From positions 2,300,435-2,364,434 of the forward strand of contig PTFA01000092.1 of the NCBI GenBank assembly GCA_003342895.1: a stretch of DNA of 64,000 bases, in the 5' to 3' direction. This document shows positions 1 to 11,639 of this stretch, piece after piece (position 1 is the first letter of the stretch; each line of letters opens with the position of its first letter). The position numbers were made by a program, and so were the translations under genes. The notes beneath the pieces were generated by a model, which saw only the letters and a list, made by a program, of their open reading frames with translations, made no database searches and had not been told where the DNA came from. Origin of the DNA: Casuarius casuarius. Lineage: Eukaryota; Chordata; Aves; Casuariiformes; Casuariidae.

Positions 1-1375
1 CTTGGAGAGTTGCTGATGTGGATGCAGCTGCAGTAATCCTCCAACTCAGGGAGGGAGCAAAGGGAAAGAAAGAGATTTACCCCAGTCCCACTTGTCTTCT
101 GCTTGATTCACTGGGGGAAAAGCTATGAATAACAAATCAGAGAAAAACACCTAAAACGAGAGTGAATATTTCATGATCACGTGACAGCTCAGAATTCATC
201 GGTCCGTTGCACCAAGTGGAAGGGCAAACAGGACCACGGGGAAAATAGGTTTTACTGTTGTCTTTGCTTCTTAGTCCCTTGCTATGCTTTTGGCAAGATG
301 TCTGCTTGGAACATTTACCATTCACTTAGCAATAGCACGAAGGCCGTAGTGCCAAGGAGCAGCCTGCTGAGAGCACTGACCCCTCGCAGGGCACACGTGA
401 GGCTGGAGCATCTCAGATGAAATCCCAGCAACGCCTCTGATTCTAGGGAAGTGGTGCAGAACATAGACACAGAAGTTTGGGGTTTGGCTTGAGCTGAGTT
501 GCCATGGTCAGCACAACGTGTTTGTACAGCAAAGGAGGATAATATTCAATGTAGCAATACCCTTCCTCTTTCCCCATGTTTTTAAAGGAGATTAATATCA
601 TTTAATACTGTCATTAATCATTTAACACTGCTCCTCTCTTGCTAGAGGACTAGAGAAAGAAGTTATTTGCAGTCATCACAGGTTTTACTTTTTTTTCCTC
701 ATACTTTATATAAAAAAAAAAAATTATAACTGGGGCATGAACTTTTAATGACTTTGTTTCCTAATCTTTTTGAAGAAAAACTCCTGCTGAGCTAACCAAG
801 TCTTTCAACTTCATTTGTTGTTGGCTTAAAATGTTGGCACTGAGTGCTGCTCTAGATTTCATTTACTGTGCTATTTGTTGCGCCCAATCCACCCATCCTA
901 CGGATTTTGCTAAATTTTACCATTGAAGTATAATGAAGAACAGAGACTTACTAACAGTGATATCATCTGGTGGTATGATATGGGAGATAGTCATGAGCAT
1001 CATGTGTATGTGAGAAATATATTTGAACATGATGTTTTGTTAGCTGTATTGAAAAGATTTCCAGATAGCTATTGATTTTCCAGTCCTGTAATTAGTTCAG
1101 TGATTACGATGATAGAAAATATTGCTCCAGAAAGAGATTTTTCATTGCGCCAAAACTATGGTGTCACCATAAAGCATTTCAGCCTGTTGACTCCAGAAAA
1201 GGACTTTGAACTTTGGCAAAATATTGCCACTGTAAATACAGAGAAGAGAATCACATGGCTAATTATTTTGCTATCTCAGGTAAGGCCTAGATCCTGCCAG
1301 TTCTGTGTGATTTCAAAAATCCATCCGCATGGTTCCTCTTACAGGATCAAGGTTAGATCGGGCTCTGTGTAATCA
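1..1375. other. AT-rich non-coding DNA, no gene recognised
   Basis: Unique-looking AT-rich sequence without a recognisable gene or repeat. It holds a strong plus-strand splice-donor match (CAG then GTAAGG) at 1,279/1,280, which ends a short open stretch begun by an ATG at 1,100. Inside that stretch two imperfect copies of a phrase (CTCCAGAAA...CAAAA) lie about 67 bp apart, with a 15-base palindrome around 1,157-1,171. The translation resembles no family I know, so I do not call it coding. Confidence 0.6.
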
Positions 1376-1745
1376 GGAGGCTGCGAGGCAGATTGCGTCC
1401 AGCCGGGAGCTGCCTGTGCGGGCCGGGGCAGAGCCAGCGTGGCCGCGAGCAGCCTGGCAGGTTCCTCCGTGCGCGGGATGCTCTGCTGCGCCGGGCCACG
1501 CGGTCGCCCGGGTCATAGCTTTCACATAATCTGTGCTATGTGCTTATCGCCGTGCAGATGTACCTGCCCTGCCGAAGACCCGGGTCACCGCCCCGGGGAG
1601 CGTGTCCCACGGACTGCAGCAGCACGTGTCCCAGGATCTCGAGCCCGTTTCCTGCACGCTGGGCTGCAGCTCGTCGCAGCGTCCCCCGGGTGCCGTGAGC
1701 CGGCTGCGAGACGCTCGGGCTGCGATGCGCGGCCACGCAATGACA
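1376..1745. promoter_or_regulatory. CpG-rich islet
   Basis: A sharp switch from AT-rich to GC-rich DNA with many CpG dinucleotides for about 370 bp. Overlapping open frames on both strands here are the expected by-product of few stop codons in GC-rich DNA and show no recognisable domain. It could be a small promoter, an unmethylated distal element, or a product of GC-biased gene conversion; the sequence alone cannot decide. Confidence 0.4.
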
Positions 1746-3235
1746 TCTCAAAGTGAGACTGCGTTTGGCCTGGCTGCTGCTCTGTTCCGGTCTCCGCATT
1801 GATGCGTTATAGCTTTAGACTTTCGACACTTTATATTGCTGCTGGAGTTGCTTAATGCTGCAGCAAGCACTGTGCAGGCACGTGCGTTGCATCGGACCCT
1901 GCCCTGTCTTCTCATAACCCCGACCGCAGCAGCAGGGCTCACGTTTCACAGGTACCCGAGTGCTGTAGAAACAAATCCTGCCGATCGCAGCTCGGGACAT
2001 GCTTAAAGGCATTTCCTCTCCCCCCACCGCCATCCCCACCCCTGCAGCAGCAGGAGTGCGAGGCTTGCACTCGCGTACCAGGAACATTTACAGGATACAG
2101 ACAGGAGCAGCTTTAACTTGGCCACTGCCTTGTATTTCTTGTCTGAAGTGATCCTTGGGCTCCTGTTTCCTTGTTATAATTAAAGAGAAACTTAATCTGT
2201 TCAACATCCCTTTGCTGAAGCAGGCCTGATTTTTGCATATGACACGTTGAAATCTGTTAGACAGCAACAGGCAGCATCGCTGGTGATCGGCAGAGGCCAG
2301 GCGTCTGTCTTTGCAGTGTCCTCTTTTGTCAAGTCCTGTGTCATCGCAACAGTGCATCAGGCAATCGATCTCTTCGTAGCACCTCTCCCTTTAATGCTTC
2401 TTTTTTTTTTTTTTCCCCCTCTCTCTTCCAGGATGGTAGGAGGGGGATAATAAGAGAGGAAAGGGATAAAGCGACTGGGAGCATAGAAAACCAGATCAGA
2501 GTTACAGCAACAATTGTGTGTATCTCAGCTTTTTTTTCCCCACCTTTTCATCCAACTCTTTATGTATGAGGAATACGGATGAGCAATAGCAGTTTGCTGA
2601 GGACAGTAACTTCTCCGACCAGTATATATGGCCAAAAGTGGATCTGTGAATAAGCCATCAACTAGAGAAATCCTAAGGCTGCTCTAACCTTCTCCCACAG
2701 ACCCTGCGTATCCCCGAGTCTGCAGAAGGACGGAGATTTGTGCATCAACTTAGCCCCGTCTCCAGCTGCGGCAAGGTGATGCTCCCACGTCCGTAGAGGC
2801 TGGGGTGTTCGCTGCGGTTACCCCGAGGCAGTGCCCAGCAGCTATAAGTTGCATTTGCATATGTGAATGTGCTCTGGACCTGCTAGGTCAGGAGTTTTTT
2901 TCTGCTGCTTCCAGGCAACATTTTTTCCTCTGTAGTTACGAGCTGAAGAAAGACGACTCCTCCCTTCTCGGGGAGGAGATTTTAAATCCTGCCTTGTGAA
3001 GTGCACAAGTGGGGCTCTGCTTAGTGCTGAGTGACTCAAACGAGGTGACCTCACTGTCACACTGTGGGTGGCTGTTAGTTATGGAAGTTATGAGTAACTA
3101 TATCCAGAAAAAAAAGAAACTTCCTCTTCCAAAAAGCCCATTATTTCTCTCTGAAAGGATAATGGCAGATGTTTTCCATGGAGGCATGGACAGGAAGCCC
3201 AACAGCAACAGTGAGGGCACTGCAGTTAGGAGGTA
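1746..3235. other. Non-coding DNA with one acceptor-like tract
   Basis: No gene seen. A T/C tract at 2,399-2,429 followed by AG at 2,430-2,431 is a good match to a plus-strand 3' splice site. The following sequence meets stop codons quickly, so at most it would be a non-coding exon. The rest is unremarkable mixed-composition sequence. Confidence 0.5.
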
Positions 3236-3430
3236 ATTGTTATTATTTTCATTTCGGGGCCCAACTGTGCCAGACGCAAAACAAATTGATTGAGCCACTT
3301 CTCTGAAAAGCTTGCAAATTAAGGAGGTAATGCAGACAGCAACCCTCCTCCCCAAAAAGATAATTTCCAGGTTACAGGGATTACGTATTTTGCCATGGTC
3401 ATACAGGCAGTTAGCCAATTTGGCTATTAT
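3236..3430 (+). repeat. Degenerate MIR-like SINE fragment
   Basis: The order of phrases follows the common amniote tRNA-derived SINE pattern: an ATTATT-rich head, CTGTGCCAGAC near 3,266, AAAAGCTTGCAA near 3,306, and TGCCATGGTCATACAGGCAG near 3,392, which corresponds to the usual 'gcccaaggtcacacagg' block. These matches are from memory of the family, not from an alignment. The copy is heavily mutated, so old. It has no transcriptional role that I can see. Confidence 0.5.
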
Positions 3431-5100
3431 AAGATTTCTTCCAGAAAAAGGGAAGGAAAGAGATGTTCATTCTCAAAAACCCCAAGTCTTAGCAGAAATA
3501 GGCAAACCGGGCAATCTTTGATTTGCTTGAAAAAGTGCTTACGAAACCATATAATTTGCAAACACCCCCAGCCCTGGCAAAAGCTCAGGACGCATATCTC
3601 TGGAGATGGGAAGTGCTGCAGTGAAAGTAAATTTAGCAAGACATTGATTATCCTTGTCATCCCCCTTTCCTCCCCCCGTGGGTAACGTCCGAGGCGGGAG
3701 GCAGCAGATGGCAGTGGCAAGTAGTCACCCAAACTCTCCCCCAGCACGTGCGATCTTTGCACCAGCACACTTTATCTTTGCAGAAGGACAGTATAGATGA
3801 GAGTATCGTTACGTAATAATCCTTTAGGGGAAAGGCGTAGAGGAGAGCGAAGAGAGACTGCTGCTTTATTCTTTATCTCCCAAAGGCGCTATTGGGGCCA
3901 CCTGGCTTTCCTGGAATGAGGATTTGGGGTGTGGATGAAAGGAATCAACTTGATGTGCTTTTCCTGCTTCTCTCTGCTCTAGGACGGGGAGATATGCATA
4001 AAGGAAGTATTTCACCCCAAGAATACATCTAATCTCTGTGTCACTGATGTCATCCTTGCACGACCTTGGTACTTTGCAGAAGGGCTACCACTAGGGTAAG
4101 AAAGGGGACATTGGTCTGGAGGGAAAGGACCATATGGGTTCAAATACAGTCAGACCACAAGGTGCAGAAAATTGGAGGGAATACCCCCAAAATCACACTG
4201 CAGAACTCACAGCAGAACCCAGGACTTCTTAATCCAGCCCCACATCTTGAGGTGGGGATAGAAACCTTGTTGAACTACCCGTAAGTAGCAGCATTGAGCC
4301 AAGCAGCCGTGCTGGCAGGGCTAGAGAGAGCTAGGCGAGGGGAGCAAAGCGCGGGGGGCTGTCTGGGACAGTGTCTTCCTCCCACACTCGAGAGGAAGAC
4401 GTGTGCGCGCTCTCACATCAGCTCATGCGCCCTTCGGGCCCCTGCTGCTGGGCAGGACAGGCACGCTGTCTGCAACAGGCTCTGCCAGCTTGTGCCTTCC
4501 CAAGTTACCTGGCTTCAGGCCGAAACCCACGTGAAAAACGACGTGACACCCACTCAGCTTGGATGCACCTCTCAGTTTTCATGTCTCTTTGATTTCCTAT
4601 TGGGATAAAGATGGAAGCAGCTGAATTGTACTGGTCTCACTCTCCCATCTAGTGGTAAAACAAGGAAAGGTGGTCCAGATAAGAGACAGAAAGAAATAAT
4701 TTAAGTTTTCCGTGGCTTCTGAATGGGGTACATGGTACTATTATCCCTGTGGAGCTCTGGGGTTCAGTTAAATTCACCTTCCCCAGTGTGCTGGGGAAGA
4801 GGAAGGTCACAAAGCCAGCCCAGAAGAAGACCCAGCAAAGTGCAAAGACTGTTCTGAACTGTTGCCAGGCCCTACAAGGCAGGGAGTACCGTTCCCCAGG
4901 GATATCCACAAAGGAGGGAGAACTGTGCACTGGTAAATATGCCCCAGGTAAAATGCTAACAGTCTGGATTTGGAAACATGCACTTAGGCAAAACGATGTC
5001 TCCTGAGCAGCTCTTGACGAATGGGAGCCAGGATGTTGCTGAATAGCGTGAGAGCTGAATCTTCTCACAGATAACCTCTTATCTCCAAATAACCCTCTCT
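3431..5100. other. Non-coding DNA, nothing recognised apart from a repeat scrap
   Basis: Mixed-composition sequence without convincing exons. Open frames on both strands up to about 139 codons (minus, 4,649-5,068) have no recognisable domain and overlap one another in other frames, as chance frames do. Confidence 0.55.
4191..4240 (+). repeat. Possible MIR-type SINE 3' fragment
   Basis: The phrase order CACACTGCAGAACTCA then CAGAACCCAGGACTTCT resembles the conserved 3' block of MIR-like SINEs (cacacagctagtaagtggcagag...gaacccaggcagtct). It is short and diverged, so the call is tentative. Confidence 0.3.
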
Positions 5101-5330
5101 GCTCTCGAGCCCTGTGTATTCAGCGAGCCCACAGGGCTCTGCACACACGATTGTCCTGCACAGCTGCCTCCCCGGCCGCATCGCCGCTTTCCGCTCGAGT
5201 CGCAAGCTCCTCGGCAGCTCGGCATCACCCAGGCCCCTGGCCACCACAGGAACCACCGGCCGTCGCCGATTCTCACCCACGCTGCTACGTGGCGCGGTGT
5301 TTCCCGGAAAGATCTCTGTGGGCTCCCCCA
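5101..5330. promoter_or_regulatory. CpG-rich islet
   Basis: About 230 bp enriched in G+C and CpG between AT-richer flanks. Several overlapping frames on both strands are open, a composition effect. No TATA box, splice signal or domain supports a gene. Confidence 0.35.
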
Positions 5331-8089
5331 AAATAGCAGCGGGTTGTATAAGCAGCAGAGGCTGAGTATAAAGAAAAGATTAGGCAACCACAGGCGTTTG
5401 ATCAGGAAATGAACTCGCGGAAACGTGAGGCATAAGCCTTCTGCTGCGTGTGCTGTGCCTGTATCTGCCCCACGGCAGTCCGTTGCACCCGTCCTCTTGC
5501 CGTCGTCACCGGGGCACCAAACGTTTCAGCAACGTATCAGCCTTTGAGACCCTTCTGCTTGCAGCAGAGGACGAGAGGCTGAAGCAGAGCAGTCCAGGTC
5601 AGCAAAGGGTTGCTTAGACCTGTAAGGTTGCATTTAATTTTGTCCTGACCCACAGAGCTGCAAGGAAATAATTCCACCTGTCCCACAAAACTTTAAGATT
5701 GTTAAACTGATTCAGTCCCCAAAAATCTCATTCAAGATACTGTGTTTTCTGCTCTAGTTTCCAGAAATTTATTCCAGCCTAGACCTGAAAGCTTGACTAG
5801 AACCGATACATTCATACAAAAGATTTATGTACTTATCTAAGATGGAAGAATCGTGATGCCTCCAGGAAGATTAGCTGATGTCTCATTTTCAGCAGATAAG
5901 GTTAAAAAACAAGAAAACAAAATCTTGTAGATCATCTTTTTACAAAGCCCAGAGATGCAAGTGCTTGGCTATCTGTTGCTGTTCATACAAAAATTCTTTC
6001 CTGGAGCAGCACACTGCTTAATATTACTTTATCTAGGATGTCACTGGAATAATTTGCAGCATGAATAGACTTAGCTGGAAACAGATTACTCAGAAGAGTA
6101 AGTTACTCACTCACACACTGTCAGATTGGAGAGGAAAAATAAAAAAGACAGCGTGCACATTTGTAAGGGCAGGAATTGGTCAGCTAAAATGGAGATCTTC
6201 CACAGAAGAAATAAAAGGATCTGCTATGATCAGCGGCTTGCCCAGTTGGTTTCTCAAAAGGTGACAACATATTGCTGGAGGTGGAAAGCAGGTTTGAGTC
6301 CAAAGTCGGCAGGATCTGGTGGCTGGGCCAGGCTGTGCCCGAAGCGGCCTGTTCCTGCTGCCTCATTGAGAGGATGCTCCTGGCCTGAAAGGCAAAGGAG
6401 GGTGACTTCCCACCTCTTTCAAGAGCTTTGAGCCCCAAATGAGCATTGCAAATCTGCTAAATCTCTGCAGCCAGTCTAGCTACCTTAAAACTAGGTATTC
6501 AAAACTGGAGAGAATAGCATGGGGGCAGCAGATCAAGACCCTTCCCTGCATGCATGCGGCACTCATGGTGAGCCCTGCATGTCCTGTGTGGCAGGCTGCA
6601 GCATGCGCAAGAGCCAAATCAGGCTGCACTTGCAGGGATGGGACATCTTGGTGTGTGTGTGCACACCGCGGCCTGGACCCAGGGCCGGCCCCTGGCCGAG
6701 GATGCTGTATCCCAGCGCTGATGGCCAACCCAGCCTGCCCGCTGCAGGTGCAAGGCTGCTGAGTTGCATTTTGGCCATCGCGTTGCTCAGATACTGCTTG
6801 CGTCGGGAGAGGGCAGCCTTCACCGCAGACGCGTGCAGCCAGAAAAGGGGAAAGGCATCCCACTGATAACCAGCCCCTATACCAGCACAGGAAGATGTGT
6901 AGCTTTTAAAGAAAAGCTTAAATGGAAAAGTTTAAACAAGACCCAGTGTGGAAATGGGATCTGCGCAAATGAAAAAGGCACCTTTCTCTCATGAGGACAC
7001 TGCCATCGCAAGGGATTAACCTCTGTCCTGCTTGGACCCTCAAGGACGTCCAGTAATGTGATTCACAAGGCCAAGCTGGCAGGGTGAAAGGCCGGCAGCA
7101 GGTATTTTCCAAAGCCCCTGGAGCAAGGAGGGTCAGGACCTGCTGCTGCCAAGAGCTCGGGCTGTTGTCCTCTCCAGCAGCTTTGGTTTCACTGCCCTTG
7201 GGAGCAACAGGGAAGGATGCCTTGCAGCATGGTTCCCCATCTCTCTCCCTTCGTTCAGGCTCTCCACAGAGAACACAGAAGCCACTGGGAGTTTGCGAGG
7301 CCCCGACTTGGGGCTCGTAACTCCCACTTGCCCGGCAGGATGGTTCCTCTGCAGTCCAGGGCATTCCTCCTGGAGACCCTCACCACAGCCAGGCGAGCTT
7401 TGAAGAGTCTAAAACCAGATTCATCCATTTAGTTCCCTTGCAGTTATTCCTAACCACGTCCTAGGAACATGACCTGAGGACTGTGCCCCCCCCCTGCGAA
7501 GAGGGTGCTGCAGGGACACGCTCAGCCTGGCCCGCCGGCTCTGCCAGGGGCACTATTACTGCCTGTCCTTCCCTGCCGCACAAACACTTTCCTACTAGGG
7601 TTATAACAGGTTTCCCTCTTTCGTTACAGCTAATCTGCACGCAGCGCAGACCACCACTAATCCATGTGGCTGCGATAGCACTGTTTGCACAGCAAACTAG
7701 GCACCCGGGTGAGATATCCCAGGCTCGCAGCTCCACTGAGGGCACTGCATCCCCTTCGATGCCACGAGCAGGACATCCCCTTGCTCCTACCCTGGAAAGG
7801 GCGTTCATGGCTGCAGCAATAAAAAAAAAAGGTTAACGAAGAGACATGCTGGAAACGTGGAAGCACAGTTAGTGCTACTGCTGTGACGCTTCGTTTGAGC
7901 TGCAAAGAGAAGATAAAGTTCTGCCTCCCACTAGAGGTGTCACTGGGGAAAATTATTTCCTCCTTCTCTAAATGGCATCACATTGTTTCTCCTGTTCAGC
8001 TTGCTGCCAACTTGGTGTCACTGGCTTTTTTTTTCCATTGAAATCATCTGGTCACCTGGCAGTGGTGGTAGCCCTCTATCCAAGCTCCC
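5331..8089. other. Non-coding DNA, mixed composition
   Basis: No recognisable gene or repeat. The segment 6,480-6,870 is open in several frames on both strands, but the translations are Cys/Pro/Ala-rich composition products. On the minus strand an ATG at 7,806-7,808 opens a 115-codon frame (to 7,461) directly downstream of an acceptor-like tract (poly-A on the plus strand at about 7,819-7,830, then CTGCAG). No domain is recognised, so it is noted as a weak exon candidate only. Confidence 0.5.
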
Positions 8090-8500
8090 AGCCCCCCGAT
8101 AAGATCATCACAAAACATATTCAAAAATAGATTCACCTAGGAAAGAAGGATAAATAAGGACTGCTCTTAACGTGTGAATAGCTAATGAAGACCCACTTAG
8201 CAGTCTTGGCATATTCATCAGCTTCAGCAGATGATCATTGATTGTGTGTCTCCAGCTACTTTATTCTTCTTTGCTTATTATACCCAGGTCAAATTAAACA
8301 CACACAAAGCCACAGCAGAAGCGATAACAGCCAATGGAGACGGCTGTAATGGTGACCCATTCCAACTGGAAAATTACCGGTTAGGTTTTTTTATAGCCCG
8401 TCACGTGGAGCTATTTCATCTAGCAGCAAGAGGTAGGTCACTTCTAATTACCAGGGGTGAAATCCAGCTCAGCACACCATACAATGTCTCTCATTAATAA
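8090..8500. promoter_or_regulatory. Candidate conserved non-coding element
   Basis: AT-rich, repeat-free block dense in homeobox-like TAAT/ATTA cores and CAGCTG-like words, for example TAGCTAATGA near 8,180, CAGATGATCATTGATTG near 8,228 and TCTAATTACCAG near 8,434. A plus-strand frame runs through it from 8,231 to 8,497 but has no recognisable domain. This texture is typical of vertebrate developmental enhancers. Conservation is inferred from texture only. Confidence 0.3.
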
Positions 8501-10829
8501 GAGATGAGGCCGAACAGTCCTGCCTGGGAGACTTCTTGGAGAAGCAGCTGGGCACGTTTCTGGGGTTATTCAGGATTCGCAGCCACGCTCATGGCAATGG
8601 TATTTCCCAAATGGCTCAGGGCTGTCTACACTACACTGAGTGAAAAGAGCTGCGACTGAGGACCAAATAGGCTGGCACATCTCCTTGGCGCTCAGGTCTA
8701 GAGCGCCAGGTCGGAGCAGCTCAGGTCCCCGAAGCAGCTACGGTAACTACTGCCACATCTCTGGCTGCACAACTCTCCTCAGCCCGGAAAGACTTTTCCC
8801 TGCCAGGGAGAAATTTTTCAAACACCTATGAGAGCCCAGTGAAGGTTATAGTGAATAACATATTTAAATATGTCATAAACTATATAAATAACACGAACAG
8901 GATTTTCTTCCTGAGTGCCTTCAGCCTAGGACACTTATTTCTCTTTCCTCCCCAGAGGGTACAGGTGCTGCAAGGCCAGCTTGAAAGACTGACTGAGCTT
9001 CATGCCCCAGAGCTCCCCTCTCCAGTCTCCTACTCGCTGCCTTCCTGGCCTGCTCTGTCCAAATTACTCATATTTCCCCAAATGTTTATGGTCCCTGCAG
9101 GAAACTGAGAAAGAGAGCAGTCTCACTTACTCAACAGTGAGTTGCAATACTCTGTAGGGCCTGAAGCTATAAACCTTCCCGGAAAACACTTTCCCATACA
9201 TGTCTGAAAATCCATTCTCCATTGGGTATAGATCCAGCAGACCAGACCCTCTGCTGATATGAGTGGGTGCAATTCATGGGCATCCGTGCAGCGAGGCCAG
9301 GATACACTAGCAGAGATCCTGGCCTGAAATTTTTAAATTTGCTCCTACCTGTATGATATTATTCCTTAGGAGACACTATTTATATGGGTTGGAAAAGACT
9401 TCCCATGGTTCATTTGGTATGAGACGATTGGGATGGTTGATTGATCACCCCAATGAATATGGCTTAAAACCTCCCAAAGAGTAAAAAAATCATAGCAAAA
9501 CCCAACTAAGGGGAATTGAGCTGCAGTCCAAGGGAAGAAAGTTTTAATACTATATTTGCTAACAGCCTGGGGAAAAAGGAAAGGGAGCAGAAAGGTAAGG
9601 AAGAGAGAGAGCAGGCCAGTATGAAAGTGGTGCTTCCACATGATTAAAACGAGCTGACTTTAGACATGAGGTGAGATCAGCAGTTCAGCAGAGCACTTGT
9701 AGCATGCAGCAGGGTCTGCTCGCTGCCGTACCAATACGCTCACCCAGGCCAGACCCTGGCTTGCCACAGACATCTAGGTCTTGACTAGGAAATTAGAGAC
9801 CAGTTTTCAGAAGGCAAAAATCCTTGTATTGAGATAACGCCTTTTTAATTCACAGGGAGAGAGACTGCAGCCCTAATAAGTTGATCTAATAGGGGCCAAT
9901 TTGAGAACTTGTTTAGATTTATATAGGATAAAAAAAAATCCCAGTGAGAATTAGTTGTTGTGCAGAAAGAGGAGGTGCAATGTACATCAATAGAAAATTC
10001 CCTAGAGCTTCAGAGGGATAGGAGATTTTTGCAGTAGATGTACGCTGAAGTGTCTAGCCCCTTTTCTTGACAGTCTTGGCAGGGAGAAGATAGATCTTTT
10101 TAGAGGAAGGTCACACTAGTGCAAAATTGACATCTGCCAAAGAATCAAGAGCTTTTTTTATGCAAAGGGGTGGAGGGGAAAACCAGATCAAGCGTTTATT
10201 GCAAGGGTTTATTGCCAAAGACCCCTTGTTGAGGCTGAAGGAAGCTGGATTTGGTGGGGAGAGGGGAGGCAGGTCAGTGCCTGCACACCCAGGCATGCTT
10301 CAGCCGCCCCCCAGCCACAGGCACTCTCGTTAACAGAAATATTAATATTTTCTCTGTGAGCTGAGAAAACTTGAAAATGTCAATACTTGCAAGAAAGTGG
10401 CTGCTAACACTAAGAATAGGTAACGCTTCGCATAGCTCCGCAGGCCAGCTACCTGTGTTGCACCATGTGCACATGCAGATAATCATATTTCCCACGAGAC
10501 TGGATTTATTTTTATTTATCAGTCCGCTGGGATGTCACCAGTGGAAGGCACAGTCCTATTCTGCACTTTTCTTTCTATTCACACTCTCTGTTGCAATGTG
10601 TAAAGATGGAAAAGGGGTGCTGTAACACAAAGAGCTGCTGCTGGAGGGCTCTGATGCAATCTGGATTACACCGCTGTGAAGTTTGCTCTACTTACACTTT
10701 TCTGATCCAGCCCAGAGACCTCATTTCTGTGGTTACTTCTAGGCCCTTTGGCTTCTGGCACTCCTACTTCTAACCCACTAAGCCGGATAGAGCCAAATAT
10801 CCTTTTCTCACCAGTTCTGGGTCAGAGGA
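8501..10829. other. Non-coding DNA, no gene recognised
   Basis: Mixed AT-rich sequence. Apart from the ancient repeat fragment near 9.28 kb I see only chance open frames of up to about 90 codons with no domain signature. Confidence 0.55.
9243..9324. repeat. Ancient inverted-repeat element fragment
   Basis: The left end (GACCCTCTGCTGATAT) and right end (ATACACTAGCAGAGATCCTGG) are roughly reverse complements. Together they resemble the old sauropsid/amniote repeat whose copies carry 'gatcctcagctggtgtaa...ttacaccagctgaggatctggcc'. Recognition is from memory. Mutations have broken most of the pairing, so it is an old copy. Confidence 0.35.
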
Positions 10830-11040
10830 AAATGTTATTATTAGTCTACCTCTATTTTATGGTCTTTTAATTATTTCCACCTCTGTGATTACATTAATTA
10901 GCTAACTAGTTTCTTATGGCTGTACAGCAGCTCACTTTGCACTTTCATTAATCACAGTGTTAGCTGGTCTGCTTAAGAGTCCGTGATTTTTTCGCATTAC
11001 GATTTGAAATAATTCAATGCAAAAGTAATCTGGAAGGTGT
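10830..11040. promoter_or_regulatory. Candidate conserved non-coding element
   Basis: AT-rich block with closely spaced homeodomain-type cores (ACATTAATTAGCTAACTAG near 10,890, CATTAATCACAG near 10,948, CGCATTACGATTTGAAATAATTC near 10,993) and no repeats or long frames. Enhancer identity is inferred from texture only. Confidence 0.3.
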
Positions 11041-11586
11041 GTTTGGGGGGGGGAATCAATAAAGAATAGACATTGCATTAGTCAGCAGCTTGGCTGACAC
11101 AGTCTCCAATATATTTAGAAATGTTATGATTTACAAGAGCCTGCCAACTACTTACTTAGTGTCTGTAAAAAAAGGTAAGTCTGAGGTTTCCAATCACAAC
11201 TATTTAAAGCACCTTCTTTGATTCGAGGCAGTTGAGTGACACATTCAAATAGGATCAAAAATGAAGCAGCTGACAACACATTTCCTTTTTCTAATAGATG
11301 TAACCATGAACTTTGCTTCATATATGCCAACACAACAAACGCGAGACGAAGCAGAAGTGAAGGGACTGTAAGAGGAGGTAAAGTTTTCACCACTGGGAAA
11401 GACAAAAAAAACCCCACGGCTCCTTCAAGATTTCTCAAGCGCTTCCTGCAAATCCTCGTCCACGGGGTCTGCCTCACGTGCCGAAAGGCCTCTTAAAATA
11501 ATCAAAATTAAGAGCAGAGCGGCCTAGATTTGACAGCTTCAATACACGCGTGGCGGGGAGCGCTTGTCGCCACGGTTGTGACAGAA
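11041..11586. other. Non-coding DNA before the CpG cluster
   Basis: Begins with a short G-run (about 11,044-11,053) and includes a minus-strand acceptor-like tract near 11,393-11,410 (purine run on the plus strand preceded by CTG). The minus frame 11,148-11,477 (109 codons) lacks any recognisable domain. No gene called. Confidence 0.45.

Positions 11587-11625
<39 letters not shown>
11587..11625. repeat. (AAT)13 microsatellite
   Basis: Thirteen perfect AAT units, read directly from the sequence. Frames crossing it give runs of Tyr or Ile on the minus strand, which are artefacts. It sits just upstream of the largest CpG island of the window. Confidence 0.97.
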
Positions 11626-11627
<2 letters not shown>

Positions 11628-11639
11628 TGAGATTTAATA

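Noticed and set aside
9385..9405. GGGTTGGAAAAGACTT, resembling the avian CR1 3' end
   Set aside because: Only about 15 bases match and the neighbouring sequence does not continue the family pattern.
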